Part shown: one piece after another, positions 27,501 through 33,748 of the stretch
How positions within the stretch are numbered: the stretch's first letter is position 1
Layout: each line of letters begins with the position of its first letter
NCBI RefSeq assembly: GCF_014650555.1
Contig: NZ_BMVE01000020.1
Span: 46,060-110,059 of the forward strand
Length of the DNA stretch: 64,000 nt
From: Streptomyces goshikiensis
GTDB taxonomy: Bacteria > Actinomycetota > Actinomycetes > Streptomycetales > Streptomycetaceae
Reading direction: 5' to 3'
The notes under the pieces: generated by a model
The model's database searches: none
What the model saw: only the letters and a program-made list of their open reading frames with translations
Told to the model about the DNA's origin: nothing
Position numbers and translations under genes: made by a program

Positions 27501-27730
27501 CGCACCACCAGTCCGGCGGGTTCGGCCGGCGGCTCGTACTCCAGCCGATAGCGGCCGTCGCTGCCCGTCCGGGTCTCCCCGAGCCGGTTCGTGGACCGCA
27601 CCCGCCGGGAGACGAGCTCGACCCGGGTCCCGGCGGTGGCCGGCCGCCCCTCGTCGGTGACGGTGCCGGTGACCAGGCGCCGCACCGGTGGCGGGGCGGA
27701 ATCGGGCGGGCCGGCGGTCGCTTCGGTCAT
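18515..27730 (-). CDS. Tc toxin TcA component (pore and injection channel)
   Basis: 3071 residues from ATG 27730, with GGAGGAG 7 nt upstream. Typical TcA proteins have about 2500 residues. The N-terminus has a carboxypeptidase-regulatory/CnaB-like beta domain (about residues 17-95: VTGTVTDEGRPATAGTRVEL, then DGRYRLEY). The VRP1-type Cys motif CACQECRTLYSQPAYLVDLL is near residue 525. The neuraminidase-like/ABC-toxin region spans about 1600-2050. The helical stretch FQPDVVAKFRTTAYQKAVVM is near 2200. A coiled-coil pore domain occupies about 2400-2760, with a hydrophobic hairpin near 2510. The TcB-binding domain at about 2850-3071 carries QFDYESIADAIMHLRYTARDGG-type sequence. TcA pentamers bind the host surface, insert a channel and pass on the toxin from BC. 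No secretion signal is seen. It is the last gene of a kelch-kelch-kelch-TcA operon. Confidence 0.95.
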   Translation of the reverse strand: MTEATAGPPDSAPPPVRRLVTGTVTDEGRPATAGTRVELVSRRVRSTNRLGETRTGSDGRYRLEYEPPAEPAGLVVRISSPCGRSAEVSCPAPRAEEVLDAVLPADPRSEYARLLAAVTPLLDGADPAELTSEEAGFLGHAAGTDPEYVRHLASAARLAAATGRSPQLFYGLLRRGLPEDLGELALRRTSAVRDALAAAVEARLIDAVEGAEALVAALRARHLGADGFEGADGFGGEAPPPALARLFSITITDPEVRQRLFSAHLDHDGPEDTAHQALLAVDAPTVATERMCLALELSRVADGHPELVGALLDRFDSGELSHPRELVRLDGHWEGLVAEAGGPPHASPAAFSPAEYADELRSRVERIHPTAYVAHRLATAPEPDNAAARFLAVNPDFDLVSTPVDARSVPDEEARPELAAIQRVYRVAPRFEAMRALRDQGFSSAAVIAGLARDTFTARMAEHLDEGEAHAVHTRALRVHAAAVNLVADLRTAGQFEVPWLPRVEERTDLVPDWVELFGSADQCACQECRTLYSQPAYLVDLLYFLKRAPSSGTMGELGESPMADTLYSRRPDLWHLKLSCDNTNLMLPYVDLVNEVLENAIFPDPATGDALRQSSGDSAHLRIQPQWTNHIAYNRLASASYPWTLPYDLWADRARTYLGLLGVPRAELMATLHPAGAESVEVVAESLGITMAGLRMITRETTGPYYTLASFYGKPSGMPPAQLLESVSTVRAMLDTAQLDYPELESVLDTRFVDPDRTLVIEPTDPDHPCDTRLLRINGLTADTLDRLHRFERLRRVLGWPARRLDRVIATCTPGELTAATLSCVVAVRRLSDRLGLPVERLLCLYGPLDTHRYRTGDDLPLYDRLFLDDTVIAALPDGRNPFTLNALRTEVEAAGDLRSYPVSAALLGSLEVTDTELNALVSGPRAVVADTRLTRANLSSLVRTVTLARAVRLPVADLLRLFELRGGSPLRPGGQPADGDGTARGSGETELPAGRPVRLSPSPVGDPGRKESSVGAGGAVGEPPAAGDPAASVRASLAETARFADEVESILAGGLTVAEADAVLTATTGPEGSLVPSDATLGSVLSALRSALRAVYEQTAQTADDKGALTGRHLSLLGWEPARVEEAVATLLGTAVYCAPVANDVGSRPYPPGLPVRFEPGPDGQGTLRFTGPMTLDQKERMYALGSGELWGITVRTLFSAPRQFVATQMNAFRIPVYRTPLTAMPADLVLPPGLVGKVFHDPSALTLCSRGHRSQDEIEALAAASGEEDFQRAARLLQGAQSEPVEQENRFLDESHAGALFDHPLAPSDRFPLVLSVLLPELRRRLSETTVKLQLGQAAGLDAIAADALLGTWLRSLSGTGPLVLDFLAPWYVGSDEAVSVTRTGFPVQFTALALLHRVALALSRLRVTGEELAWVIGHAAGAGWLDLAALPPSRVEGAPPLYRPFVRLLDLLALRDALPGGSATLGAVLAAGRGPGASGYRVFDALSERTGWNRDDLEVLCAGGMLEITVPGELADERGLGKLRAGVALLHRLGVSAARAGAWIPSVLAMDIVQSTMMAARARFSPEDWLTAAVPVADALRERQRAALVSYLVAYPLTTSVGFPYWNDVNGLFDHFLLDVEMGSCRLTTRMAQAIYTVQLFVQRVLLGLEVRVRPGDDDTWEQWEWMKRYRLWEANQKVFLYPENYFQPDLRADASPFFTGLRNELTQKEVVGDNMEEVYRNYVDRLDSVARLHPCGILHDLSTGTEVAHLFACTDSVPRTFHHRRWIKNRTTWTPWEKIELDIDTPALVPVVWNKRLLLMWPTFVKVGDHKAITTLPVEGKNETAIDAPDPYWKIQLNWTQYANGTWQPKRITQDTITTLKWPQRLAEDEANPFHTTGPYRFYPQIDPVGGELTVWSVHNFASYVNPDPERGTVSGAFRFGPRTGAVDTVPTLFVHEGDPRHDSRGQRFIAPTDTQNINNEFVQNHPANLPPDYRDRVHLPELFEFKGSVPVLENPLGTARFRLQLPVAYASPLGWLYDSVAFTDGARTYHVAPDLRPGPTVLRFAPMYHPHIDLFQSLLNRDGTRALLDRSVQLAPGAQWPLFDFRSYAPTSLVSSDYPSETEVDFTPGGTYADYNWELFFHIPLLMAQRLSANQRFAEAQQWFHKIFDPTSRSGGESPARYWITKPFYLQKDYQRQRIEEILTALARGDEGERRRVEEWLAHPFQPDVVAKFRTTAYQKAVVMRYLDNLISWGDQLFREGTLESANVAAQMYVLAAELLGPRPVTVPPPNEPAPLSYAELRARGAAAPDPVTAAEHLIPPGGTEPPPTRISPGLGLGWLAYFRIPPNEKLLGYWDTVEDRLYKIRHCQDIEGVQRAFELFGAPIDPGLLVGALATGADLESVAQDLGGPLPHYRFTTMVAKAREYTAEVKSFGALLLAALEKRDAEALARLRSSHETALLDAVREVRSVQVTEAAHTVAALRQARTGAKKRQDYYATRRKMNAGEKTHEVLSGLGIGTQSIAAAIDMTVSVMRLLPELKLGSPTTIGATWGGTNLGEALKGLSGSLSQIAGTFHSGAALAATLAGYERRSEEWEFQKGQADSEIANHDAQIEAAVLRHEIARRELANHDLQAAHTREADRFLHDKYTGQELYDWMVGQLSTSYFQAYQLAYETAKRAERAMRYELGADGPPLVRFGHWDTLRKGLLAGERLGSDLNRLDAAYLAANAREFELSKSVSLAQIDPNALLTLKETGSCYVSLPEALFDLDTPGHYLRRIRTVSFTVPCVSGPYTSVNLTATLMRSSVRTDPRLPGNRYARQTPDARFRDYSGPVQSVVTSTGQDDSGLFETNLRDERFLPFEGAGVISEWRLSLPQEFRQFDYESIADAIMHLRYTARDGGSGFADRATLELRDGLNGWLHAHGGKGLMRTFSARRELGDQWYRFVSGTTPQLRFAVSKRWFPRLFGGGDISLADPQIVLVLSTDLVPDGSKRYVDCYPDGAGDLTVTLALPAGDTVPAPLTADPQLNGQPRAVFDTEGRVAEHDEDWVVTMPLENLDPRLRRDGGLNPDAVVDLLLVWQYGVTRAS

Positions 27731-27766
27731 GGCGGAACTCCTCCGTGCGGTGGGGACGGTGACGAA

Positions 27767-28912
27767 CTACGGGGTGAACAGCTCGCTGGTGCGGGTGAGC
27801 TGGAAGTAGCCGCCCGAGGCCGTGGCGGGTCCGGTCCGCTCGGCCCCGCCCGCGACCAGGACCCGGCCGTCGGCGAGGACGGCCGCGGCGAAACTGAGCC
27901 GCCCCACCGCCAGCCCCGGCTCCTCGGACCAGGTCCCGAAGCGCGGGTCGTAGCGCGCGGCGCTGCGGTAACCGGCCTCCCCGAGCACGTCGTTGGTGCC
28001 GCCCATGACCAGCACGTCGCCGGCCGGCAGGCGCACGGCCTGGTGCAGTGCACGGCCGCAGGGCATGTCTGCCTCCCGGCTCCACGCCCCGGTCGCGGGG
28101 TCGTAGCGCTCGGTGGTCGCGCGGCTGTACGGGTCCAATCGGCCCTGGGAGCCGGCGTCCGGGTCGCCCCCGCCGGTGGCGAGTACCGTTCCGTCGGCCA
28201 GGACCGTCAGCCGGTGTCCCGCGCGTGCCGCAAAGAAGCCGCCCGTCGGGGTCCAGCGGCCGCTCGTGGGGTCGTACCGTTCGCAGTACGCGAGTCCGGC
28301 GCCGCCCCGCCAGTCGCGGCGCGTCGCCGCCCAGCCGCCCGCGACGAGCACACCGCCGCCGGGCAGTGCGACCGCCGGGTGGAGCGAGCGGGCGTCGAGC
28401 ATCGGGCCGGTCGGCGTCCAGTGCCCCGACACCGGGTCGAAGACCTCGGCCGAGGTGAGGGAGCGCTCGCTGTCGCGGGAACGGGCCGCGGTGCCGCCTG
28501 CCACCAGCACCCGGCCGTCCGGTAACCGGGTCGAGGAATGTCCGCACCGCGCCTGCCCCATCCGCCCCGCGTCGGACCAGCTCCTCCGGACCGGGTCGTA
28601 CACCTCGGCGCTGTCCAGCGCCCGGGCCGGGAAGCTGACCGGACCCCCGCAGCCGCCGGCGACCAGCACGCGCCCGTCGGCGAGCACCGTGGTCGTGTGC
28701 ATCTGCCGGGTCTCCCGCAGCGGCGCGGCCCCGGTCCACACGCCGTCGCGCGGGTCGAAGAGCGCGGTCCCGTCCTGGGCGGCGAGCCGGCCGTCGGCCC
28801 CGCCTGCGATCAGGACGCGGCCGTCCGCGAGCCGTACGGCGGGGCTCACCGCGCCGAACAGGTTCCGCTCCCAGGGCAGTTCGCCGGCCGGGGCCCATTG
28901 TCCCCGGCTCAT
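27767..28912 (-). CDS. Kelch-repeat beta-propeller protein 3
   Basis: 381 residues starting at ATG 28912. The ATG overlaps the stop of the upstream kelch gene in an ATGA tetranucleotide, so translation is probably coupled. About six to seven repeats are seen, each with a DGRVLVAGG-type strand, a variable loop and a 'SAEVYDP..W..TG.M' strand. This is the kelch / galactose-oxidase central-domain pattern. No signal peptide or catalytic Cys-Tyr pair is evident, so a binding rather than an oxidase role is likely. The TcA gene begins 36 nt downstream. Possible roles are receptor or glycan recognition or TcA assembly; both are inference. Confidence 0.85.
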   Translation of the reverse strand: MSRGQWAPAGELPWERNLFGAVSPAVRLADGRVLIAGGADGRLAAQDGTALFDPRDGVWTGAAPLRETRQMHTTTVLADGRVLVAGGCGGPVSFPARALDSAEVYDPVRRSWSDAGRMGQARCGHSSTRLPDGRVLVAGGTAARSRDSERSLTSAEVFDPVSGHWTPTGPMLDARSLHPAVALPGGGVLVAGGWAATRRDWRGGAGLAYCERYDPTSGRWTPTGGFFAARAGHRLTVLADGTVLATGGGDPDAGSQGRLDPYSRATTERYDPATGAWSREADMPCGRALHQAVRLPAGDVLVMGGTNDVLGEAGYRSAARYDPRFGTWSEEPGLAVGRLSFAAAVLADGRVLVAGGAERTGPATASGGYFQLTRTSELFTP

Positions 28913-30120
28913 GGCGTGAACACCTCCGCCGTGCGGGCCGGGACGTCCTCGTCGGTTCTGGGAGCGGCCGCGCCCGCTCGGGAGACGCCGCCCGCCGCGA
29001 GGACCCGTCCGTCGCCGAGCACGGTCGCCCCGAACGCCCAGCGGCCGGTGACCAGGGGAGCGGCGGGCGCCCAGTGTCGGGCACCGTCCGCACAGAGCAG
29101 CGTGCTCGCGAACCCGACGTCCAGACAGGCGCTGTCGGTTCCGCCGAAAACCAGCACCCCGTCCGCGGTCGGCACCGCCCGATGAAGGGCACGCCCCCAG
29201 GGCAGGGGCGGACCCGGGCGCCACACGCCGGTCGTGACGCTGTAGATCTCCGTGCTCGCCAGACTGTAAGGGTGGAGGCGGGCATCGTCCGCGGCACGGC
29301 CGGGTTCGCCCCCGATCGCGAGCACGGAGCCGTCCGGGAGGGGCACGGCCTGGTGCACGGCGCGGGCGGCACGGAGCGAGCCGGTCGGCTCCCAGGTCCC
29401 GCTCGCCGGGTCGTAGACCTCACACAGGCCGAGCGCCGCGCCGGCGCCGTACCGCGTGGTGCTGACCAGCCCGCCCACGACGAGGACGCGGCCGCCGGGG
29501 AGCGGGACCGCGACGTGGTCCCACCGGGCCGCGGTCATGGAGCCCGTCGCCGACCAGGTCTCGTGGACCGGGTCGAAGACCTCGGCAGTGGCGAGGGTGA
29601 GCATGCCCTGGCGGGAACGCGGGCGCTGACCGCCCGCCACGAGCACCCGTCCGTCACCGAGCACCGTCGCCGAGTGCCCGCCCCGTGCCTCGGTCATCCG
29701 CGTCGTGGCCCGCCAGGTCCCGCTGGCGGGGTCGAGCAACTCGGCGTGGTCGATCGTCGGCTGGGGAAAGGCCTGCCGCCCGGGAACGCCCCCGGCGGCC
29801 AGCGCGCGGCCGTCGCGAAGGGCGGTGAGGGAGTGCAGGCGCCGGCCCTGGAGCAGGCGGCCCGTCGCCGTCCACGTGCCAGGGCCGGGGTCGTATGCGA
29901 CGGAATCGTCCAGGGAGAGGAGCAGGGTCCCCGCGCCACCCGCGGCGAGGGCCCGGCCGTCCTTGAGCGTGACCGGCCCCTCGTACTGGCCGTGCCAGTA
30001 GACCAGGCGCACCGGCAGTTCCCCGGCGGCCGTCCAGCCGCCCGCGGCGGCCCGTACGGCGAGGGCACGCCGTGCCGGATCCCTCGTAGTGCCTGCTCCG
30101 CCGGCCAGCAGGTCGCGCAA
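28909..30120 (-). CDS. Kelch-repeat beta-propeller protein 2
   Basis: 403 residues. I chose TTG 30120 (reading MRDLLAGGAGTTRD) because GAGAGGAG lies 5 nt upstream and it gives a compact N-terminus; the frame is open further upstream only as Arg/Pro-rich sequence that overlaps kelch 1. Six to seven kelch repeats are visible, with signatures DGRVLVAGG, GGRVLVVGG and DGVLVFGG. It starts 40 nt after kelch 1 ends and overlaps kelch 3 by 4 nt. It differs from its neighbours throughout, so these are old paralogues and not a recent duplication. Confidence 0.83.
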   Translation of the reverse strand: MRDLLAGGAGTTRDPARRALAVRAAAGGWTAAGELPVRLVYWHGQYEGPVTLKDGRALAAGGAGTLLLSLDDSVAYDPGPGTWTATGRLLQGRRLHSLTALRDGRALAAGGVPGRQAFPQPTIDHAELLDPASGTWRATTRMTEARGGHSATVLGDGRVLVAGGQRPRSRQGMLTLATAEVFDPVHETWSATGSMTAARWDHVAVPLPGGRVLVVGGLVSTTRYGAGAALGLCEVYDPASGTWEPTGSLRAARAVHQAVPLPDGSVLAIGGEPGRAADDARLHPYSLASTEIYSVTTGVWRPGPPLPWGRALHRAVPTADGVLVFGGTDSACLDVGFASTLLCADGARHWAPAAPLVTGRWAFGATVLGDGRVLAAGGVSRAGAAAPRTDEDVPARTAEVFTP

Positions 30121-30160
30121 TTCGGCTCCTCTCGCAGCGTGCGTCGGCCGTGGCGGCCGG

Positions 30161-31390
30161 TCAGGGCGTGTACGTCTCGGTGGTGGCGGTGATCCGGTCC
30201 TCGCCCGGCACCGGCGCCGCCGCGCCGGAGTGGGTGAGACCGCCCATGACCAGGACCCGCCCGTCGGCCAGGGAGACCGCGGCCGGAGCCCAGCGCCCCT
30301 CGACCATCGGGAACTCGGCCGACCAGGCACGGGCGCCCGGGTCGTACAGCACGGCGTTCTGGAAGCCGACGGCGAGCGAGGAGTCGTCCGTGCCGCCGAG
30401 CACGAGCACGGCGCCGGACTTCAGCCGCACCGCCCGGTGGTGGCTGCGTCCCCACGGCATGTGGGCGTCGGCGCTCCAGGTGCCCGCGGCCGGGTCGTAG
30501 CGCTCGGTGGTCCACTGGCTGTACGGGTCGTAAGCCCAGTCCTCGTCCCGGAAACCCTGCATGTCGCCGCCCGTGACGAGCACGCCGCCGTCCAGGAGCA
30601 GGGTGGCCTGGTGACCCTTGCGAGCCGTGGCCAGAGTGCCGGTGGGCGTCCAGGTCGCGTCGGAGGGGTGGAACAGCTCGCAGTGCCCGAGCGCCGTGTA
30701 GCTTCCCTGCCCCACGGCGAGCGCCCCGCCGACCAGGAGCACCCGGTCGTCCGCGAGCCGCACTGCCGGGTGCCCGAACCGGGCGTCCGTCATCGGCGCG
30801 CGCACCTGCGTCCACCGCCGGCTGTCGGGGTCGTACAACTCGGCGGAACGCAGGGTGCGCAGGGAGTGGTCGTCGCGGGCCGTACAGCCGCCCGCGACGA
30901 GAACGCGGCCGTCCGTCAGGGCCGTCGCCGAGTGCGAGAACCTCCCCTCGCCGAGTCCGCCGACGGGGGTCCAGCCACCACTTCCGGGGTCGTACAGCTC
31001 GGCCGAGGCAAGCCCCGCCGGCGGCGCTCCGGGGCCCGCGCCGAGCCCGCCGACCACCAGCACCTGGCCGTTCACGAGACGCGTCACGGTGTGCAGCCGG
31101 CGGGCCTGTCCGAGCGGCGGCGTGGACGTCCAGACTCCGGTCGACGGGGTGAGGAGCGCGCTCCTGTCGGTCGGCAGCCGCCGCCCGTCCTCGCCGCCCG
31201 CGATCAGCACGTCGTCGTTGCCGAGTACGGCCGCCGCATCGGCCGGCTGCGCCCAGAACCCCGCGTACGGCAGGTCCGAGGCCGGCTGCCACACGCCGGG
31301 GGCCGCCCCTGCCGCGGCGCGTGCAGCCCGCTCCCGGACGCCGCGGACCCGCGGCGGGCGCATCCGTTCCCACACGATGCCGCACCTCAT
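30161..31390 (-). CDS. Kelch-repeat beta-propeller protein 1, first gene of the TcA operon
   Basis: 409 residues from ATG 31390; ATG 31363 (MRPPRVRGVRE) is an alternative. A basic N-terminal helix of about 30 residues comes before the propeller. The repeats carry NGQVLVVGG, DGRVLVAGG, DDRVLLVGG and SGAVLVLGG strands and 'SAELYDP..RRW' edges. No secretion signal is seen. As the promoter-proximal gene it probably sets expression of kelch 2, kelch 3 and TcA, a unit of about 12.9 kb. The upstream 224 bases (31391-31614) hold no gene but do contain the perfect palindrome ATGACGTCAT at 31432-31441, about 42 nt from the start, a possible operator. Confidence 0.83.
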   Translation of the reverse strand: MRCGIVWERMRPPRVRGVRERAARAAAGAAPGVWQPASDLPYAGFWAQPADAAAVLGNDDVLIAGGEDGRRLPTDRSALLTPSTGVWTSTPPLGQARRLHTVTRLVNGQVLVVGGLGAGPGAPPAGLASAELYDPGSGGWTPVGGLGEGRFSHSATALTDGRVLVAGGCTARDDHSLRTLRSAELYDPDSRRWTQVRAPMTDARFGHPAVRLADDRVLLVGGALAVGQGSYTALGHCELFHPSDATWTPTGTLATARKGHQATLLLDGGVLVTGGDMQGFRDEDWAYDPYSQWTTERYDPAAGTWSADAHMPWGRSHHRAVRLKSGAVLVLGGTDDSSLAVGFQNAVLYDPGARAWSAEFPMVEGRWAPAAVSLADGRVLVMGGLTHSGAAAPVPGEDRITATTETYTP

Positions 31391-31614
31391 CTCGTCGGCC
31401 CGTTACTCCCCGGGGGTCCGGGCGTGGACACATGACGTCATCCGTGCGGAGTAGGAAGAAACGATCAGCCCGGCCGCCGGCTCCCCGAACCCATAGGCAT
31501 TGACAGTGCTACCGCTCGCCGACGGCACTCCGGCGACGGGGGCCGTGAGCGGACCCGGGCGCGGTGCCGGAAGCGAGCCACCCCACCCCACCCCACCGAC
31601 GCCACTGTCTGCGC

Positions 31615-32070
31615 TCAGGATGTGGTTCTGGTGTTGTCGAGCCGTTCGACGCGTGCCACGTTCTCCCGGTCCTCGGCGTCCGCGCTCGCCTCGGCGGCGA
31701 ACCACGCGTCGAGGATCTCCTTGAGCAGGGGCTCCGAGGTCAGGCGCAGGCTGAGCGCAAGCACGTTGGCGTCATTCCAGCGGCGCGCACCGTCCGCCGT
31801 GTAGGCGTCCGTGCACAGGGCCGCGCGTACCCCGGGGACCTTGTTCGCCGCGATCGACGCGCCCGTACCGGTCCAGCAGCACACGACGGCCTGGTCGGCG
31901 TTTCCGGCGGCGACCTCGCGGGCCGCCGCCTCCGAGCAGGCCGCCCACTGCGGATCGTCGCCGGGGCTCAGCGCCCCGTACGCCACCACGTCGTGTCCGC
32001 GGTCGCGCAGCTGCCCGAGGAGCGCGCGAGCCACGGGTTCGTCCATGTCCGAGGAAACGGAGATCCGCAT
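31615..32070 (-). CDS. RpiB/LacA-LacB family sugar-phosphate isomerase
   Basis: 151 residues from ATG 32070. It opens with the RpiB strand MRISVSSDMDEPVARAL. It has the conserved 'AVVCCWTGTGASIAANKVPGV' region (normally xxCGTGxGxSIAANK), with Trp-Thr replacing part of the usual phosphate loop, and then 'RWNDANVLALSLRL'. Family members isomerise ribose-5-phosphate or related sugar phosphates. The altered loop makes the substrate uncertain. It stands alone between the kelch operon and a hypothetical gene on the same strand. Confidence 0.8.
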   Translation of the reverse strand: MRISVSSDMDEPVARALLGQLRDRGHDVVAYGALSPGDDPQWAACSEAAAREVAAGNADQAVVCCWTGTGASIAANKVPGVRAALCTDAYTADGARRWNDANVLALSLRLTSEPLLKEILDAWFAAEASADAEDRENVARVERLDNTRTTS

Positions 32071-32124
32071 ACCCCGAGACTAACCGGCCGCGGAACGTAC
32101 GGGCGCCGAAGCGGCCCGGACCGC

Positions 32125-33150
32125 TCAGTCCTCCCAGTCCTCGTCGTTGCCGCCGCGCATGGTGCGCCATCCCTCCAGGTCTTCCAGCGCCGTCCGCGCC
32201 AACTGGGCGTACTGCACCGGGCACTCCCACAGCTCGCGGGCCGCGAGTTCGGCGGGCACGGGGGTGTCGGGGTGGTCCTGCGGCGCGTACAGGTGGACCA
32301 CCGCGCGGTAGCGGGACTGCACGGTGGATTCGGCGGTGGACCAGGGGTGCTGCGGATGGCCGCAGGAGACGTCCAGGTCGATGGTGGCGAGCGCTGTGGC
32401 CAAGTCGCGGGTGTACGAGGGCGGCAGACCCTCGTACGTCTGGGCGATGCCCATCCACAGGCACAGGAACAGGCCGATCCGCTCCTCGTCCCGCAGCTGT
32501 CCGGTGAGCCAGCGCCGGGCGGACCACAGGGCGACCGGGCCGGTGTTGTCCTCCCAGCTACGGCTGATCGCCTCCTGCATGGCGACGAGGTCGAGGCGGC
32601 CGTCGTCGAGGATGAACCGCGCGTCCAGATGGGAGACGTCGACGCTGCCGAAGAGCTCCTGGTGCGCCTCGCGCAAGCGGCCCAGGGCCTCGTCGGCGAG
32701 GTCCGCGAGGAAGCCCTCGCAGTCGAACACCGCCGACTCCTCCTCGTCGAGATCGCCGTCCTCGGCGAACGCGGCCCGTCCGGCCTCGGTCAGCATGCTC
32801 ACCCCCGCCTCGACCTGGTACTCCGAGTCCAGCTGCGCGGGGTGGGCGTCGGCCGGGCAGGTGCAGGAGGCCCGGTCCAACTGCGCACGGAACCCGTCCA
32901 GGGCCTGTATGTACGACGCGAACAGGGACTTGCTGAAGACGCGTGCGCAGACGTACCAGCAGGTGGCATGCAGGAGGATCGTGTACCCGGTCCGCTCCCG
33001 GCGGCCCTCCGGGCCGGCGTCGCGGCCGAGGGCCGCCTCAGCCGCGTCGTCGGCGAGGAGGGAGAGGGCCGATTCGGGATCGACGTAGCGGTAGTCGCTG
33101 ACGATCCCGCACAGGTCGGAGATCAGTTGGCGGTGGTCGGCAGGAAGCAT
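32125..33150 (-). CDS. Conserved hypothetical protein (Streptomyces type)
   Basis: 341 residues from ATG 33150 (MLPADHRQLISDL); upstream in-frame sequence is Arg/Pro-rich and overlaps the next gene. The protein is acidic and largely helical, with a Cys-rich patch (DRASCTCPADAH near residue 97), a Trp-containing 'LLHATCWYVCARVF' segment, and an acidic C-terminus ending NDEDWED. I do not recognise the family and see no signal peptide or membrane segment. Its stop lies 54 nt before the RpiB-like start, so the two may share a transcript. Confidence 0.7.
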   Translation of the reverse strand: MLPADHRQLISDLCGIVSDYRYVDPESALSLLADDAAEAALGRDAGPEGRRERTGYTILLHATCWYVCARVFSKSLFASYIQALDGFRAQLDRASCTCPADAHPAQLDSEYQVEAGVSMLTEAGRAAFAEDGDLDEEESAVFDCEGFLADLADEALGRLREAHQELFGSVDVSHLDARFILDDGRLDLVAMQEAISRSWEDNTGPVALWSARRWLTGQLRDEERIGLFLCLWMGIAQTYEGLPPSYTRDLATALATIDLDVSCGHPQHPWSTAESTVQSRYRAVVHLYAPQDHPDTPVPAELAARELWECPVQYAQLARTALEDLEGWRTMRGGNDEDWED

Positions 33151-33254
33151 GGGCGTCACTTCAGTCACGTCCGTAACCGACGATCGGGAGAGTCGGACGG
33201 TTCCCCGGCGCACCTGACAAATGGCCTGGTCGGCGCGGTGACGCCGCCATCGGC

Positions 33255-33605
33255 CTAGCCGTGGGCGGGGGCCGAGGAGTGGGTGTGCTGTTCGTAGAGA
33301 CGGTCGGCGAGCAAAGCGTGTGCGAGTGTGCCGCCCGCGCGTACGGAGGCGGTCACGAAGGCGGCTTCGGCCAGTTCCTCGGGGGTTACGCCGTGGCGGC
33401 GGGCGGCGGCCGTGTGTACGTCCAGGCAGTAGGAGCACTGGGTGACGAGCGCGACCGCCACGGAGATCAGCTCGCGGTAGCGGCGCGGCACCGCCCCGTC
33501 CTCCCGGTCGACGGCCTTCTGGAAGGCGACCCACGCGGCGAACTCCGCCGGGGCGTTGGCGCCGACGGAGCGGGCGCGGTGGAGGTCGTCGGGGTGTGCG
33601 TACAT
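33255..33605 (-). CDS. Carboxymuconolactone decarboxylase / AhpD-like protein
   Basis: 116 residues from ATG 33605. It carries the AhpD-type redox motif CSYCLDVHTAAARRHG (CxxC with the downstream His) inside the CMD helical core, followed by 'LAEAAFVTASVRAGGTLAHA'. Such proteins act in peroxide or reactive-species defence or as small decarboxylases. It is divergent from the LysR-type gene, the usual arrangement for a LysR target, with 143 nt between the starts. Regulation by that LysR protein is inferred from position. Confidence 0.88.
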   Translation of the reverse strand: MYAHPDDLHRARSVGANAPAEFAAWVAFQKAVDREDGAVPRRYRELISVAVALVTQCSYCLDVHTAAARRHGVTPEELAEAAFVTASVRAGGTLAHALLADRLYEQHTHSSAPAHG

Positions 33606-33748
33606 GTGCGGGCTCCTGAAGCGTTGGGCGGGGGTCGGCGCGGCGGGCCTGTTGCCCGGCGTCCTGGCACCACTTCACCTCGGGCGCTGCGGTGCTGTCC
33701 AAGACCGGTTTCGAAGGCGCAGGTTCGTTCTCGGTATCGTGGCTGGTC

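Noticed and set aside
27183..29423. Minus-strand open frame of 746 codons overlapping kelch 3 and TcA
   Set aside because: It is an alternative frame of the same strand, Arg/Pro-rich, and is replaced by kelch 3 plus TcA with proper start sites.
27767..31390. Three kelch genes as a recent tandem duplication
   Set aside because: Proteins differ throughout except at the family motifs, so they are old paralogues.
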